29,094 bases of DNA from CAKPSH01 sp964634355 (GCA_964634355.1 CAZWIF010000007.1:1-29094); one strand, 5' to 3'; positions 1 to 9,133 are shown, counted from the stretch's first letter. Notes: generated by a model from the sequence alone, not told the origin. Numbers and translations are program-made.

Positions 1-49
1 TGACACTGGTTCCTAAGACCAGCGCGTCTGCCAGTTCCGCCACATCCGC
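1..49 (-). tRNA. tRNA-Leu (anticodon UAG), 3' part cut off by window edge
   Basis: On the minus strand the sequence begins GCGGATGTGGCGGAACTGGC at position 49, the classic 5' end of a bacterial tRNA-Leu (acceptor arm and D arm). The anticodon stem-loop is CTGGT-CTTAGGA-ACCAG, which places UAG at positions 34-36, reading CUA leucine codons. The variable arm, T arm and 3' end lie outside the window, so the gene is partial here only because of the window boundary. Confidence 0.93.
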
Positions 50-153
50 ATATATTTCACATACTAGAATATAATACCATGTTTCTTCTTTATTTGTCAA
101 TAGTAAACTTTAAGAAATATTATTTTTTTATGTGTTTTTCAAGTTATTATAAT

Positions 154-180
154 ATCTGGACGAGTAATACTCGTCCAGAT
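154..180 (-). terminator. 12-bp perfect hairpin downstream of cardiolipin synthase
   Basis: The arms ATCTGGACGAGT and ACTCGTCCAGAT are perfectly complementary around an AAT loop. The hairpin lies 45 bases past the cls stop and before the tRNA, where a terminator is expected. It has no clear U-tract on the minus strand, so it may instead be an intergenic palindrome or a bidirectional terminator. The rest of 50-224 is AT-rich with no gene seen. Confidence 0.55.
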
Positions 181-224
181 TTATGATTTAAATAGCATTA
201 CATTCTTTGAAATTTTTTAGATAT

Positions 225-1748
225 TTACATCAATGGTGCAAACACCTTTAAGACAGCTTGAAACATTGATTTAACAACTCCCGATTTACATTCTTTTTTT
301 GTAACTCTATGGCTCTTTTTCAAAGTTTTTGTACAATCCTCTTTAATTTCATCTATAACCTTTGCTCCATATATGTACACTCCACATTCAAAATGTAAAT
401 ATAAGCTTCTATAATCTAAATTCAAAGTTCCCACTGTTGCTATTTTATCATCACAAACAAATAACTTAGAATGTATAAATCCAGGTGTATACTCATATAT
501 TTTTACGCCTTCATTAATTAACATCTCATAATATGAATGAGTTAGTAAGGATACTATTTTTTTATCTGGTATTCCTGGAGTAACAATCCTTACATCAACT
601 CCCCTTTTACTTGCCAATGTCAAAGCTGAAATCATTTCATTATCAATAATCAAATATGGTGTAAATATATATACATATTTCTTAGCTTGATTAATAATAT
701 TTAAATAAATATTTTCTCCAACAAACTCATCATCAAGTGGATTCTCTCCATATGGAACAACATATCCATTTTCTTCACTTTTCTCAATAGTTGGCTTAAA
801 TATATCAATTTTCTTATCTTCTTCTCTATATGCATTCCATATTTTCAAAAACATCACTGTAAAATTCCAAGTCGCTTGCCCTTTTATCATTATTGCATTA
901 TCTTTCCAATGTCCAAATCTTTTCTTTTTATTTATATATTCATCCGCTAGATTTATTCCACCACTAAAAGAAACATTTCCATCTATTATCATAATTTTTC
1001 TATGGTCTCTATTATTCATAATAACTGCAATAACCGGTTTTAATTTATTAAATACAACACATTTAATTCCTTTAGCCTCTAAAGTCTTATCATAATTGTT
1101 AGGTAGAGAGCTAATACTTCCTACATCATCATATATAACTCTAACATCAACACCCTCTTTAGCCTTCTCTTCTAAAATGTTTAATATTGTATTCCACATC
1201 TCGCCTTTTCCAATTATAAAATACTCTAAAAATATAAATTTCTTTGCTTTTTTTAATTCTTGTATCATAATCTTATAAGCTTCTTCACCTATATGAAAAT
1301 ACTTCATCTCATTTCTTTCATAAATTGGATATCCAACATAATCTGAAATATATTTTACCTGTCCATATACATCTTTATCTTCACTCGCAATCTTTTGCAT
1401 TACCTTTTCGTCTTGAGATAAAGTTTTCTTTACATCGTCCTTCTCTCTATTTATTTTTTTCAACATAGGAGTCAAATATAGATTAGCACCAACGAGTACA
1501 TATAATAGTCCTCCAAGAAGTGGAAATACAAGAATAAGTATAATCCAAGGTATTTTGTTAGTTATATGTCTTTCCTTTTTTATTATTGCTAAAACTATAA
1601 AAACACTTAGAATAGTTAAGCTCACACTTAAAGGTATAAAATACTCACTAAACTTAATAATTAGCTCTAATAGCCATATTAATTGCACTAGTATACATGC
1701 TCCAAAAATAAATATTCTACTAAAAAGTAATTTTAATAAATGTTTCAT
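225..1748 (-). CDS. cls: Cardiolipin synthase (PLD superfamily)
   Basis: This membrane enzyme joins two phosphatidylglycerol molecules (or uses a related phosphatidyl donor) to form cardiolipin. Counting from the ATG at 1748, three hydrophobic segments sit near residues 8-30, 37-57 and 66-89. The two catalytic HKD motifs of the phospholipase D superfamily follow: H249-K251-D256 (HRKIMIID) and H426-K428-D433 (HSKLFVCD, then GTLNLDYRS). At 507 aa the length fits bacterial Cls. An in-frame ATG four codons upstream (1760) exists, but AGGA lies at the right distance only for the ATG at 1748. The gene has its own promoter (1784-1812), so it is probably transcribed separately from the ABC genes upstream. 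The function is secure at family level. Whether this paralogue makes cardiolipin or another phosphatidyl product cannot be told from sequence. Confidence 0.93.
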   Translation of the reverse strand: MKHLLKLLFSRIFIFGACILVQLIWLLELIIKFSEYFIPLSVSLTILSVFIVLAIIKKERHITNKIPWIILILVFPLLGGLLYVLVGANLYLTPMLKKINREKDDVKKTLSQDEKVMQKIASEDKDVYGQVKYISDYVGYPIYERNEMKYFHIGEEAYKIMIQELKKAKKFIFLEYFIIGKGEMWNTILNILEEKAKEGVDVRVIYDDVGSISSLPNNYDKTLEAKGIKCVVFNKLKPVIAVIMNNRDHRKIMIIDGNVSFSGGINLADEYINKKKRFGHWKDNAIMIKGQATWNFTVMFLKIWNAYREEDKKIDIFKPTIEKSEENGYVVPYGENPLDDEFVGENIYLNIINQAKKYVYIFTPYLIIDNEMISALTLASKRGVDVRIVTPGIPDKKIVSLLTHSYYEMLINEGVKIYEYTPGFIHSKLFVCDDKIATVGTLNLDYRSLYLHFECGVYIYGAKVIDEIKEDCTKTLKKSHRVTKKECKSGVVKSMFQAVLKVFAPLM

Positions 1749-1783
1749 ATTTATCCTCATTTCTTATTCTTTCTAATACCCAT

Positions 1784-1812
1784 ATATTAACATAAAATTT
1801 AATTTTTTTCAA
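1784..1812 (-). promoter_or_regulatory. Sigma-A-type promoter for cls
   Basis: On the minus strand, TTGAAA (1807-1812) and TAATAT (1784-1789) are separated by exactly 17 bases. They sit 35 bases upstream of the cls start in a gap between genes. The same TTGAAA-N17-TAATAT arrangement precedes the MATE fusion gene. The remainder of 1813-1970 shows no gene. Confidence 0.6.
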
Positions 1813-1970
1813 CTTAATTGTTTCATGATATCATTTTTATTATTTCCTCTTCTACATGTTTATCACAATGACAATTATTTGTATCATATTTCTTAGAATT
1901 TTTCTAGTGGTACACATATAAAACCATGGTAATTCTATCAAATGCTACAAAAATGTAATAAAAATCTATG

Positions 1971-3617
1971 TCAATACAACCTTCTAAATATCTTTTCTTC
2001 GTTTTCATTTACATATCTATTTATAGCAAAGTTTATAATGTATAAGCCAATAATAAATACTACTAAAAATAATATTAAACTATTTAATACTTTTCCAAAT
2101 GCTAATATTATAAGGTCTGTTAATAATGTGTAGAACAACACATACATAACATTTGTGTTCTGCTTCATCATTGTATATTCACTATCCCATGTTAATTGAG
2201 GGTTTCTTAAATCTACAAACAATTTAAATTTTTCTCCAACAACATTTGCAAACTCCATACATACGAAAATTGCTAATGTTACTAACCAATTATACGTAAA
2301 ACTAAAATATGCAATTGCTACTATAATACTGTTTAACAGATTAATAGTTCTTCCCAATGTTATCTTTAAATCAAATTGTTCACCTAAATCCATTGGAATA
2401 TACTTACTTAAAATTGCATTTTTGCTCTCTTTGGAGACAGCAATTATTGAACCAAAATTCATCATATTAAATATCTGTCCAATTGCTATAAAAATAGCAC
2501 AACCAAAAGGAGCATTCACCACATCATATAACTGTCCAATAATATCTACTCCAACTATTCTTGCAACTATAAGTAAAACAAATAAACATAATAAAATAGT
2601 AATGGGATAAATTATTGGAACAATTAGACATTGTATTGCAAATATTGGCGTTCTTTTTAATAATTGAAATTCTTTTGATAAATATGCCCTTCTTCTATTT
2701 CTTTCTTTAAAATCCTCTAAAGATAAATTCTTATCTTCATCACTATTACCACTTTGACTATTTAATATTGTACCAATTGCACCTTTCAAATATACTTTTG
2801 AAATAATCCATAATACTGCTACATAAAGTACCATGGTTTCAATAAAATATATAAACAAATATTTTAATCCAAAAGTAGTATTATAATTAATCATCGCATA
2901 CATTATAGGTCTTAATAATACAAAATAATCAGCAATAGCAAAGGAAATTCCATTGGCACTTAAAATCATCTTGTCAATTGCCTCAAGAGAAAATTCGATA
3001 TCTGAGCTAAATCCCATTGTAATAAAACCTATTAAAAAAATTGCTAAAATTATAGTAATATATATAACTTTGCTCTTATTCTTTATCAAATTCGTAAATC
3101 TCATGATAATCGATATTACAAGAGTTGTAATTAAAATTGGAATTATTGGTATCAACAATAAGATTACTACCATATAAAAATAAAATGAAAATCCTGTCTT
3201 CATTAATATTCCATAAACTACCATTGGAATACCTAACATAATTATTTCCATTTGATATTCAGAAATAATCATATTTAATAATTTTGCATGGACAATATGT
3301 ATTGGGTTCACTGGCATTCGTAATAACATTTTTAAATCTTTAGAAAAGTATAAAACATTTAAACTCTCAAAAATACTTTTTGTGAATAATATGACAAAAT
3401 TCATTAATAACAATAAATTAATAAATGTATATGGTTGATTTATTTTTATTAATCGTTTTGTAATTGTTATGCTAAATGCTACCATTGTAACTGCAAGAAA
3501 TCCAAACACAATAATAAAAGAAACTAAATATAATACTTTCTCTTTTAAAGTAGCTTTACTACTTAATTGTTGATTTCTTTTAGAACTTTTTAAAATTACA
3601 CTTGTTAAACTCCTCAT
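1971..3617 (-). CDS. Polytopic ABC exporter permease subunit
   Basis: A 548-aa integral membrane protein with roughly a dozen hydrophobic stretches. Clusters lie near residues 30-75, 125-175, 190-205, 250-275, 335-395, 430-455 and 490-540, with a charged cytoplasmic loop between about 285 and 325. It starts inside the stop codon of the upstream ATPase gene (TAATG, one-base overlap), so the two are translationally coupled and almost certainly form one transporter. It lacks the large extracytoplasmic domain of FtsX/MacB permeases and resembles the broad class of ABC-2-like or putative ABC exporter permeases. The substrate cannot be deduced. Because it follows another ABC module in the same orientation, antimicrobial peptide or lipid export is possible but unproven. 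Confidence 0.8.
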   Translation of the reverse strand: MRSLTSVILKSSKRNQQLSSKATLKEKVLYLVSFIIVFGFLAVTMVAFSITITKRLIKINQPYTFINLLLLMNFVILFTKSIFESLNVLYFSKDLKMLLRMPVNPIHIVHAKLLNMIISEYQMEIIMLGIPMVVYGILMKTGFSFYFYMVVILLLIPIIPILITTLVISIIMRFTNLIKNKSKVIYITIILAIFLIGFITMGFSSDIEFSLEAIDKMILSANGISFAIADYFVLLRPIMYAMINYNTTFGLKYLFIYFIETMVLYVAVLWIISKVYLKGAIGTILNSQSGNSDEDKNLSLEDFKERNRRRAYLSKEFQLLKRTPIFAIQCLIVPIIYPITILLCLFVLLIVARIVGVDIIGQLYDVVNAPFGCAIFIAIGQIFNMMNFGSIIAVSKESKNAILSKYIPMDLGEQFDLKITLGRTINLLNSIIVAIAYFSFTYNWLVTLAIFVCMEFANVVGEKFKLFVDLRNPQLTWDSEYTMMKQNTNVMYVLFYTLLTDLIILAFGKVLNSLILFLVVFIIGLYIINFAINRYVNENEEKIFRRLY

Positions 3618-4351
3618 TAGTTGGTCTCCTTATTATCTATTATTTTCAAGAAAGATTCTTCAAGTGAGGTATTGGACTTAGACTTTTCCTTCAATTCTTC
3701 ACATGTACCAACAAATATAATCTTCCCCTTATCAATAACCGCAATTTTATCGCAAATTTTCTCTGCTACCTCTAAAACATGAGTTGAGAAGAAAACCGTA
3801 TTACCCTTTTCACTATGTTCTTTCATAAGTTTCTTCAAAATATATGAAGCCTTTGGGTCTAAACCTGTCATAGGCTCGTCCAAAATCCAATTTTTAGGAT
3901 TATATAATAATACACTAATAATAAGTAATTTTTGTTTCATACCATGAGAATAACTTTGAATTCTATCCCTTAAATGATTATAAATCTGAAAATCATTAGC
4001 CAATTTTTCTACCTTCTCCATTCTAATTTTAGCTGGTACTTTATAAATATCTCCAATAAAATTCAGATATTCTAAACCAGTTAATTTTTCAAAAGTATCT
4101 GGAGTATCAGGCACAAAACCAAATTGCTTTTTGGCTTCAATAGGATTTTTCCTAATACTCTTACCATCAATAAAAATATCTCCCTCGTCAATATTCAAGA
4201 CGCCAGTAATCATCTCAATAGTAGTGGTCTTCCCTGCTCCATTTGGTCCTATAAAACCAAAGACAGTTCCATCATCAATTTTTAAGTTAATATTATCAAT
4301 AACCTTTTTACCTTTTACATAAGATTCACTTACATTCTTTATCTCAATCAT
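3617..4351 (-). CDS. ABC transporter ATP-binding protein (EcsA/BcrA-like)
   Basis: Cytoplasmic ATPase of 244 aa that would power the adjacent permease. Visible motifs are Walker A GPNGAGKT (35-42), a signature loop with the variant SHGMKQ (135-140) in place of LSGGQ, Walker B WILDEP (155-160, catalytic E159) and the H-loop histidine H191. The region FVPDTPD around residue 80 replaces the classical Q-loop glutamine, as in many BcrA/EcsA-type drug and peptide exporters. The start has a good AAAGGAG site. It follows the FtsX permease by 21 bases and overlaps the next permease by one base, which supports a four-gene ABC operon. ATPase assignment is firm; substrate is unknown. Confidence 0.93.
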   Translation of the reverse strand: MIEIKNVSESYVKGKKVIDNINLKIDDGTVFGFIGPNGAGKTTTIEMITGVLNIDEGDIFIDGKSIRKNPIEAKKQFGFVPDTPDTFEKLTGLEYLNFIGDIYKVPAKIRMEKVEKLANDFQIYNHLRDRIQSYSHGMKQKLLIISVLLYNPKNWILDEPMTGLDPKASYILKKLMKEHSEKGNTVFFSTHVLEVAEKICDKIAVIDKGKIIFVGTCEELKEKSKSNTSLEESFLKIIDNKETN

Positions 4352-4372
4352 AACATTTCTCCTTTGTCTATT

Positions 4373-7300
4373 TTATTCTACACTCTTTAATGACTCTATC
4401 ATATCTATTTTCTTTAAATTGAAATGTGTTATAATATTTACTATCCATGTAAATAATGCTGACAACATAGATGCATATACATAGCTAATTGCTTTTATTT
4501 GATATATAAATCTTGCTTTTTCTATTTCAACTGATACTATTACTGCTTTTGTTAAGAAATATCCTAAAACCAATCCCATTACTATTCCTAATAATGTTAA
4601 TAAAATATTCTCTTTAGTTATATAATTATCTACTTCTTTATCATAAAATCCCAAAACTTTCAATGTTGCAATTTCTCTTTTTCTTTCATTGATATTTATA
4701 TTAGATAAATTATACAAGACAACAAATGATAACATAGCTGCTAACACAATTAGTATAACCACTACCTTATTAAGTGATGTCAACATATCATCTACACTTT
4801 TTAATAGACGTTCTTTATAAATTACACTTATTACTTCGTTATTTTCAAGTAATTCTTCTGAAAGAAGCTCTCGCTCTTCTTCTGAAACTTTTTCCATGTT
4901 AATATAAACCACATTGGGTTCATATTCTTGATTTGAGTTCTCAAAAGTTTGCTTATCCATATAAATAAAATGTTCCAAATAATTATTTACAATTGCAGAT
5001 ACTTCATATTCATATGAAATATTATTAACATCTAAAATCTGTATTGTATCTCCAACCTTAATATTAGCTAAGTCAGCAAATTTGTCTGTTATAATTACTT
5101 TTCCTTCTTCCAAACTTTCAATATCGGAGGTTTCTGTATTAGTTAGTTTTACTATATTATTCAATTCCTCATTATCTTTTACTATAAACATATTTACACT
5201 TATATCCATAGCCTCAGCACTAATAACTTGTGCTCCTGTTACTGAAGTTATGTTTTCATTGTTAAATACACTTTCAAATTCCTCTTCTTTTAACTCATTA
5301 ATATAAACCATGGCATCGAATTGAAATATGTGTTCATATTGTATATCAGCAATATCTACAATCGCATCTCTAATTCCAAAACCACATAACATTAAAGCCG
5401 TACAACCTGCTACTCCTACAACTGTAACTAAAACCCTTTTTTTATATCTAAATATATTTCTAACTATTACCTTACTAGAAAACTTTAAATGTTTCCAAAT
5501 AAATTTAATGTTCTCTAAAAGTACTCTTTTTCCAATCTTTGGAGCTTTAGGTCTCATCAATTCAGAAGGTTTCTCTTTTAATACTTTATAAACTGTTATA
5601 ATAGTTGTTCCACATACACAAATTGTTACAATGATAAAACTCAAGATGGTCATACCCAAATTTAATCCAAATTGGAAATTAGGAATATCAAACAGCAATC
5701 CATATATATTAAAAATCAGTAAAGGTATAATTATAAGCCCTAAAGCTGCTCCAATTATGCACCCTACAATGGTTGCCATAAATGAAAACAATATGTACTT
5801 ATGCATTATTTGTTTATTATTAAAACCTAGTGATTTTAAAGTACCTATTTCTCCTCTATCCTCTTCAACCATTCTATTCATTGATATTAAGCTAACCAAA
5901 ATGGCTACTGCGAAAAAGATAGTTGGAAACAATTTCGATAGATTAGTAATACTATTAGTGTCATCAATATAATCACTATATGTTGTGTAATTTGTACGGT
6001 CATATACATACCAAGTAGGATGACTTATATTATTTAATTCTTCTTTTGCCTCATTAATCTTGTCCTCTACCTCTTGTTTGTTCTGGTTATATTCGTCTAC
6101 AGCATTATTATATTCTTCTATATTCGCATTATATTCAGCTAAACTTTCTTGATATGTTGCATATCCTTCTTCATATTGAGTTAATCCAGAATTATACGTT
6201 GCTAGATTACTCTTATATGCTACATAAGACGAATTATATGTCTCAAGATTTGCCATATACTGGGCTTCATTTTCTTCAATAGCATTTTTCTCATTATTTA
6301 TCTTTTCCAAAGAACTTAACTGTGCTTTTAATGTTTCTAGCTGTTGTTTATACATTTGATATTCATCACTAGATGACTGTAAATTTTCAAGCAGAACTTG
6401 TAATGTATATATTGATTGATTTAAAGTGTTTATATTTTCCTCCAAGGAATTCAAATCTATATTATATTGTTCTGCTGTATTATTAAGTTCTATCCTTGCA
6501 TTTTCTAATTGTTCCTTTGCTTTATCTAATTCTGCTTTAAATGTTTCTAATTGTTTCTTTGCTGTATTTAAACTGCTCTTAGCATTATCCAATTCCTTTT
6601 TAGTAGATTGTAATTTTCTAGAAACTGCATCTAACTGTTGTTTTCCATTATCCAATTCTTTTTTAGCACTATCTAGCTCTTGTTTTGCATCATTAAGTTT
6701 ATCATTTGCCTCTTGTTCTTCTTTTGATATTTCCTCACTAATTTCGTCATAAAGATTTTCATATCGTAAATTTTCTTGCCCTTCCTTAATATTTTCTATT
6801 TTGTCCATTATATTATCCACAAGCATTACATATCCATCATCTGAAGTTAGTTCTTCCTTTGTATTTGATACAGTCACATAAATAGCGGAAAAATAACTCT
6901 GGTCAAAATTCTCTGGTAATACATATGTATAATAATTTATTGTCCCTGAACCAATAGACGTATTTCCCCTATTTTGTGTTAACCCAACACTATTAAAATA
7001 TAAACTACTATCTACTGTTCCAACAATTGTTAATTCTTTATTTATAAAGGTGTCATCATCTACATTTATCTTATCTCCTAATTTTAAACCTTCTTTTTTA
7101 AGCATATTAGGCTCTACTACTATCTCATCTGCTTCATTTGGCATACGTCCATCTACTAATTCTAGTTTATTAATATCAATAGGTATAGATGAAATATTTA
7201 TTACAAATTCATCTTCATTGTTTTTAATAATAATATCCTTTGAATATGAACCTTCTACATTATTAACCCCATCTATATTTTTAATTGCTTCTATATCGGC

Positions 7301-7516
7301 CTCTACCAATCCCATTGTTGAGATTACTTTTATATCATATGTATCATAATCATCCAAATAATTATCTAAGGTTCTTAACATATCGGGTGAAGTAGCCTGT
7401 AATCCAGCAAAAACAAAAACTCCTAACATACTAATAATCATTAAAGACATAAATCTAGGTAAAGCTTTTCTTATTGCTCTTATGCTATTTGTTGTAATAC
7501 GATTTTTTCTTTTCAT
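4373..7516 (-). CDS. Giant FtsX-family ABC permease with long coiled-coil insertion
   Basis: A 1047-aa permease. TM1 lies at about 24-41 and is followed by an extracytoplasmic MacB-like domain (about 45-250). A very long coiled coil spans about 255-497. Then come TM2 at about 530-547 and the first FtsX core (motif near IGTLKSLGFNNKQI), a second extracytoplasmic domain (about 730-900) and a second FtsX core (about 915-1040, motif REIATLKVLGFYDKEV). The coiled coil is very regular: leucine recurs at every seventh residue from 274 to 344, and tyrosine at every seventh from 420 to 476. The gene follows the LolD-like ATPase by 15 bases, so the pair forms one type VII ABC (MacB/LolCDE-like) machine. 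In Gram-positives such machines do mechanotransmission, peptide export or envelope signalling rather than lipoprotein sorting. The protein is intact despite its length. Confidence 0.9.
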   Translation of the reverse strand: MKRKNRITTNSIRAIRKALPRFMSLMIISMLGVFVFAGLQATSPDMLRTLDNYLDDYDTYDIKVISTMGLVEADIEAIKNIDGVNNVEGSYSKDIIIKNNEDEFVINISSIPIDINKLELVDGRMPNEADEIVVEPNMLKKEGLKLGDKINVDDDTFINKELTIVGTVDSSLYFNSVGLTQNRGNTSIGSGTINYYTYVLPENFDQSYFSAIYVTVSNTKEELTSDDGYVMLVDNIMDKIENIKEGQENLRYENLYDEISEEISKEEQEANDKLNDAKQELDSAKKELDNGKQQLDAVSRKLQSTKKELDNAKSSLNTAKKQLETFKAELDKAKEQLENARIELNNTAEQYNIDLNSLEENINTLNQSIYTLQVLLENLQSSSDEYQMYKQQLETLKAQLSSLEKINNEKNAIEENEAQYMANLETYNSSYVAYKSNLATYNSGLTQYEEGYATYQESLAEYNANIEEYNNAVDEYNQNKQEVEDKINEAKEELNNISHPTWYVYDRTNYTTYSDYIDDTNSITNLSKLFPTIFFAVAILVSLISMNRMVEEDRGEIGTLKSLGFNNKQIMHKYILFSFMATIVGCIIGAALGLIIIPLLIFNIYGLLFDIPNFQFGLNLGMTILSFIIVTICVCGTTIITVYKVLKEKPSELMRPKAPKIGKRVLLENIKFIWKHLKFSSKVIVRNIFRYKKRVLVTVVGVAGCTALMLCGFGIRDAIVDIADIQYEHIFQFDAMVYINELKEEEFESVFNNENITSVTGAQVISAEAMDISVNMFIVKDNEELNNIVKLTNTETSDIESLEEGKVIITDKFADLANIKVGDTIQILDVNNISYEYEVSAIVNNYLEHFIYMDKQTFENSNQEYEPNVVYINMEKVSEEERELLSEELLENNEVISVIYKERLLKSVDDMLTSLNKVVVILIVLAAMLSFVVLYNLSNININERKREIATLKVLGFYDKEVDNYITKENILLTLLGIVMGLVLGYFLTKAVIVSVEIEKARFIYQIKAISYVYASMLSALFTWIVNIITHFNLKKIDMIESLKSVE

Positions 7517-7531
7517 ATTTCACCTCTCGCC

Positions 7532-8233
7532 TCACCACTCTATCCTTTCAATAGGTGTCGGATTATAATTAATAATTATATCTTCTGCTTTACCATTTTT
7601 GAACTTTATAATTTTATCAGCCATTGTTGCAATTGCATTATTGTGTGTAACAATAATAACAGTCATTTTTTCCTTACGACATGTATCTTCTAGCAATTGT
7701 AAAATTTGCTTACCTGTCTTATAATCCAAAGCTCCTGTTGGTTCATCACATAAAAGTATTTTAGGATTTTTAGAAATCGCTCTTGCAATTGCTACACGTT
7801 GCTGTTCTCCTCCTGATAATTGTGATGGAAAATTATCCATTCTTCTATCTAATCCTACTTTTTTTAATATTTCTCTAGGTTCAAGATGGTCTTTGCATAA
7901 TTGAACTGCTAATTCAACATTTTCTAATGCTGTTAAATTTTGAATCAAATTATAAAACTGAAACACAAAACCAATATCATTTCTACGATACTTAATTAAT
8001 TCTCTTCCTCTTAATTTAGTTATATTCACTCCGTCTATCCTAAATGAACCAGACGTAGCACTATCCATTCCACCTAAAATATTTAAGCAAGTAGTCTTTC
8101 CTGCTCCACTTGGTCCTAATATACAGACAAGTTCTCCTTTATTTATTTCAAAAGAAGCTCTATCCAACGCTTTTATCTCAATCTCTCCAGTTTTATATAT
8201 TTTACTAACATCATTAAATTCAATATAAGCCAT
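7532..8233 (-). CDS. LolD/MacB-type ABC ATPase
   Basis: A 233-aa ATPase with Walker A GPSGAGKT (40-47), signature LSGGEQQRVAIARA (from 139), Walker B ILLCDEP (catalytic E164) and H-loop H197. The CDEPTGALD sequence is typical of the SalX/LolD family that pairs with FtsX permeases, and such a permease follows 15 bases downstream. The start is odd. The best Shine-Dalgarno (GAGGAG) lies too far from this ATG and is instead well placed for an out-of-frame ATG that begins a seven-codon peptide (MIKDGLY) ending inside this gene. The same frame upstream is closed by TAA, so ATG 8233 is the only sensible start. Either translation is coupled to the mini-ORF or one base is wrong here. The leader (8234-8519) also holds another SD-preceded mini-ORF. 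Confidence 0.93.
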   Translation of the reverse strand: MAYIEFNDVSKIYKTGEIEIKALDRASFEINKGELVCILGPSGAGKTTCLNILGGMDSATSGSFRIDGVNITKLRGRELIKYRRNDIGFVFQFYNLIQNLTALENVELAVQLCKDHLEPREILKKVGLDRRMDNFPSQLSGGEQQRVAIARAISKNPKILLCDEPTGALDYKTGKQILQLLEDTCRKEKMTVIIVTHNNAIATMADKIIKFKNGKAEDIIINYNPTPIERIEW

Positions 8234-8322
8234 CTTTTATCATCACTTCTCCTCTTTTTTGATATTATATAATACTTTTTCTTAAATTGTCATTATATTT
8301 TTTAGAATTCACAAATATTTCA

Positions 8323-8343
8323 CTATTCCTTTTCTTCAGCCAT
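8323..8343 (-). CDS. Possible leader mini-ORF of the ABC operon
   Basis: A textbook ribosome binding site (AAGGAGG, 8350-8356) is followed by ATG GCT GAA GAA AAG GAA TAG, six codons. A TATAAT box at 8394-8399 lies upstream, with a poor -35. Losing one base in the GG of the last codon would open the frame to about 25 residues. It may be a regulatory leader peptide, a tiny protein damaged by a one-base error, or nothing. The strong SD is what draws attention; no homology is recognised. Confidence 0.3.
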   Translation of the reverse strand: MAEEKE

Positions 8344-8428
8344 TTTTTACCTCCTTACATAACATATTAATATTATGTGTATTTTTAAGAAAAATTATAG
8401 CCATAATTTACATCGAATTTATTTCTGC

Positions 8429-8515
8429 CTATGTCATTGATTTAAATGCAATCTCGTTATATTCTTCTGTGTTATAATTTGGTGCATCATATGTTTTTAT
8501 TTTTAGTGATATCAT
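8429..8515 (-). CDS. Possible 28-aa peptide after rlmH
   Basis: An ATG four bases beyond the rlmH stop opens 28 codons (beginning MISLKIKTYDAPNY) and ends in TAG. The composition looks protein-like, but there is no evident ribosome binding site and no family is recognised. It could be a translationally coupled short gene or a chance ORF in AT-rich DNA. It fills the otherwise empty stretch between rlmH and the ABC leader. Confidence 0.2.
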   Translation of the reverse strand: MISLKIKTYDAPNYNTEEYNEIAFKSMT

Positions 8516-8519
8516 GTTT

Positions 8520-9002
8520 TTACCAATGATATGTCTCATTATTTGCTATCTTAAAACTTCTAAATATCTGTTCAAGTAAAAACACTCTTATCAATTGGTG
8601 AGGAAAAGTCATCTTTGAAAAACATATTATTTCATTAGATAATTTTAACACTTCCTCTGTAAGCCCCAGTGTTCCACCAATAATAAAAGTTATACTACTA
8701 TTGAAATTGGTTGCTATATTCTCTATCTTGTCGGAAAATTCTTCAGACGTAAACTGTTTTCCTATCAAGTCTAAAGCAATTATATATGAGTCCTTCTTTA
8801 TCGAATCTAATATTTTTTTACATTCTTTTTCCTTGATTACATTTATTGTACTTTCATATATCTTATCTGGCAATTTTTCATCTTGTACTTCTATAATTTT
8901 TAATGAACAATATCTAGATAACCTTTTACTATACTCCCTAATAGCTTCCTTTAAATATTCTTCTTTTACTTTTCCAACACAAACTATATTTATATTCAAC
9001 AT
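8520..9002 (-). CDS. rlmH: 23S rRNA pseudouridine(1915) N3-methyltransferase
   Basis: RlmH is a dimeric SPOUT-class methyltransferase that uses S-adenosylmethionine to methylate pseudouridine 1915 in helix 69 of 23S rRNA on assembled 70S ribosomes. The 160-aa length is exactly that of the family. Diagnostic features are the N-terminal INIVCVGKVKEEYL, the SAM-binding knot segment ITFIIGGTLGL, the MTFPHQLIRVFLLEQIFR segment and the C-terminal YHW, close to the usual YHR/YHK end. The ATG has no ribosome binding site directly upstream. A strong GGAGG lies about 34 bases away, with a four-codon mini-ORF (MLEI) starting right on it. Neighbours give no functional link; the gene commonly sits alone. 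Assignment is very secure. Confidence 0.96.
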   Translation of the reverse strand: MLNINIVCVGKVKEEYLKEAIREYSKRLSRYCSLKIIEVQDEKLPDKIYESTINVIKEKECKKILDSIKKDSYIIALDLIGKQFTSEEFSDKIENIATNFNSSITFIIGGTLGLTEEVLKLSNEIICFSKMTFPHQLIRVFLLEQIFRSFKIANNETYHW

Positions 9003-9013
9003 ATTATATTTTA

Positions 9014-9044
9014 GTTAGCTTAAATTTCTAACATTTCCTCCTCT
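9014..9044 (-). promoter_or_regulatory. Displaced Shine-Dalgarno and small hairpin before rlmH
   Basis: On the minus strand AGAGGAGGAA (9035-9044) abuts an ATG (9032-9034) that encodes only MLEI before TAA. A small inverted repeat, GTTAG (9028-9032) and CTAAC (9014-9018), lies between it and the rlmH ATG at 9002. Translation of rlmH may be coupled to the mini-ORF or helped by the fold. Confidence 0.3.
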
Positions 9045-9133
9045 TTAATTTTCAAAAGCTCTTCATGTATTATACCATATAAATGCATGAAAATAAAACA
9101 TTTCGATAAAAAGTTAATTTTCATTTCATTGTT

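Noticed and set aside
6089..6752. Tandem DNA repeat or SMC-type gene inside the permease
   Set aside because: The DNA is not a tandem repeat. The periodicity is at the heptad level of one continuous permease frame, with FtsX domains following.
8429..8515. A defined toxin or leader peptide after rlmH
   Set aside because: It has no ribosome binding site and no recognised family; listed only as a low-confidence ORF.
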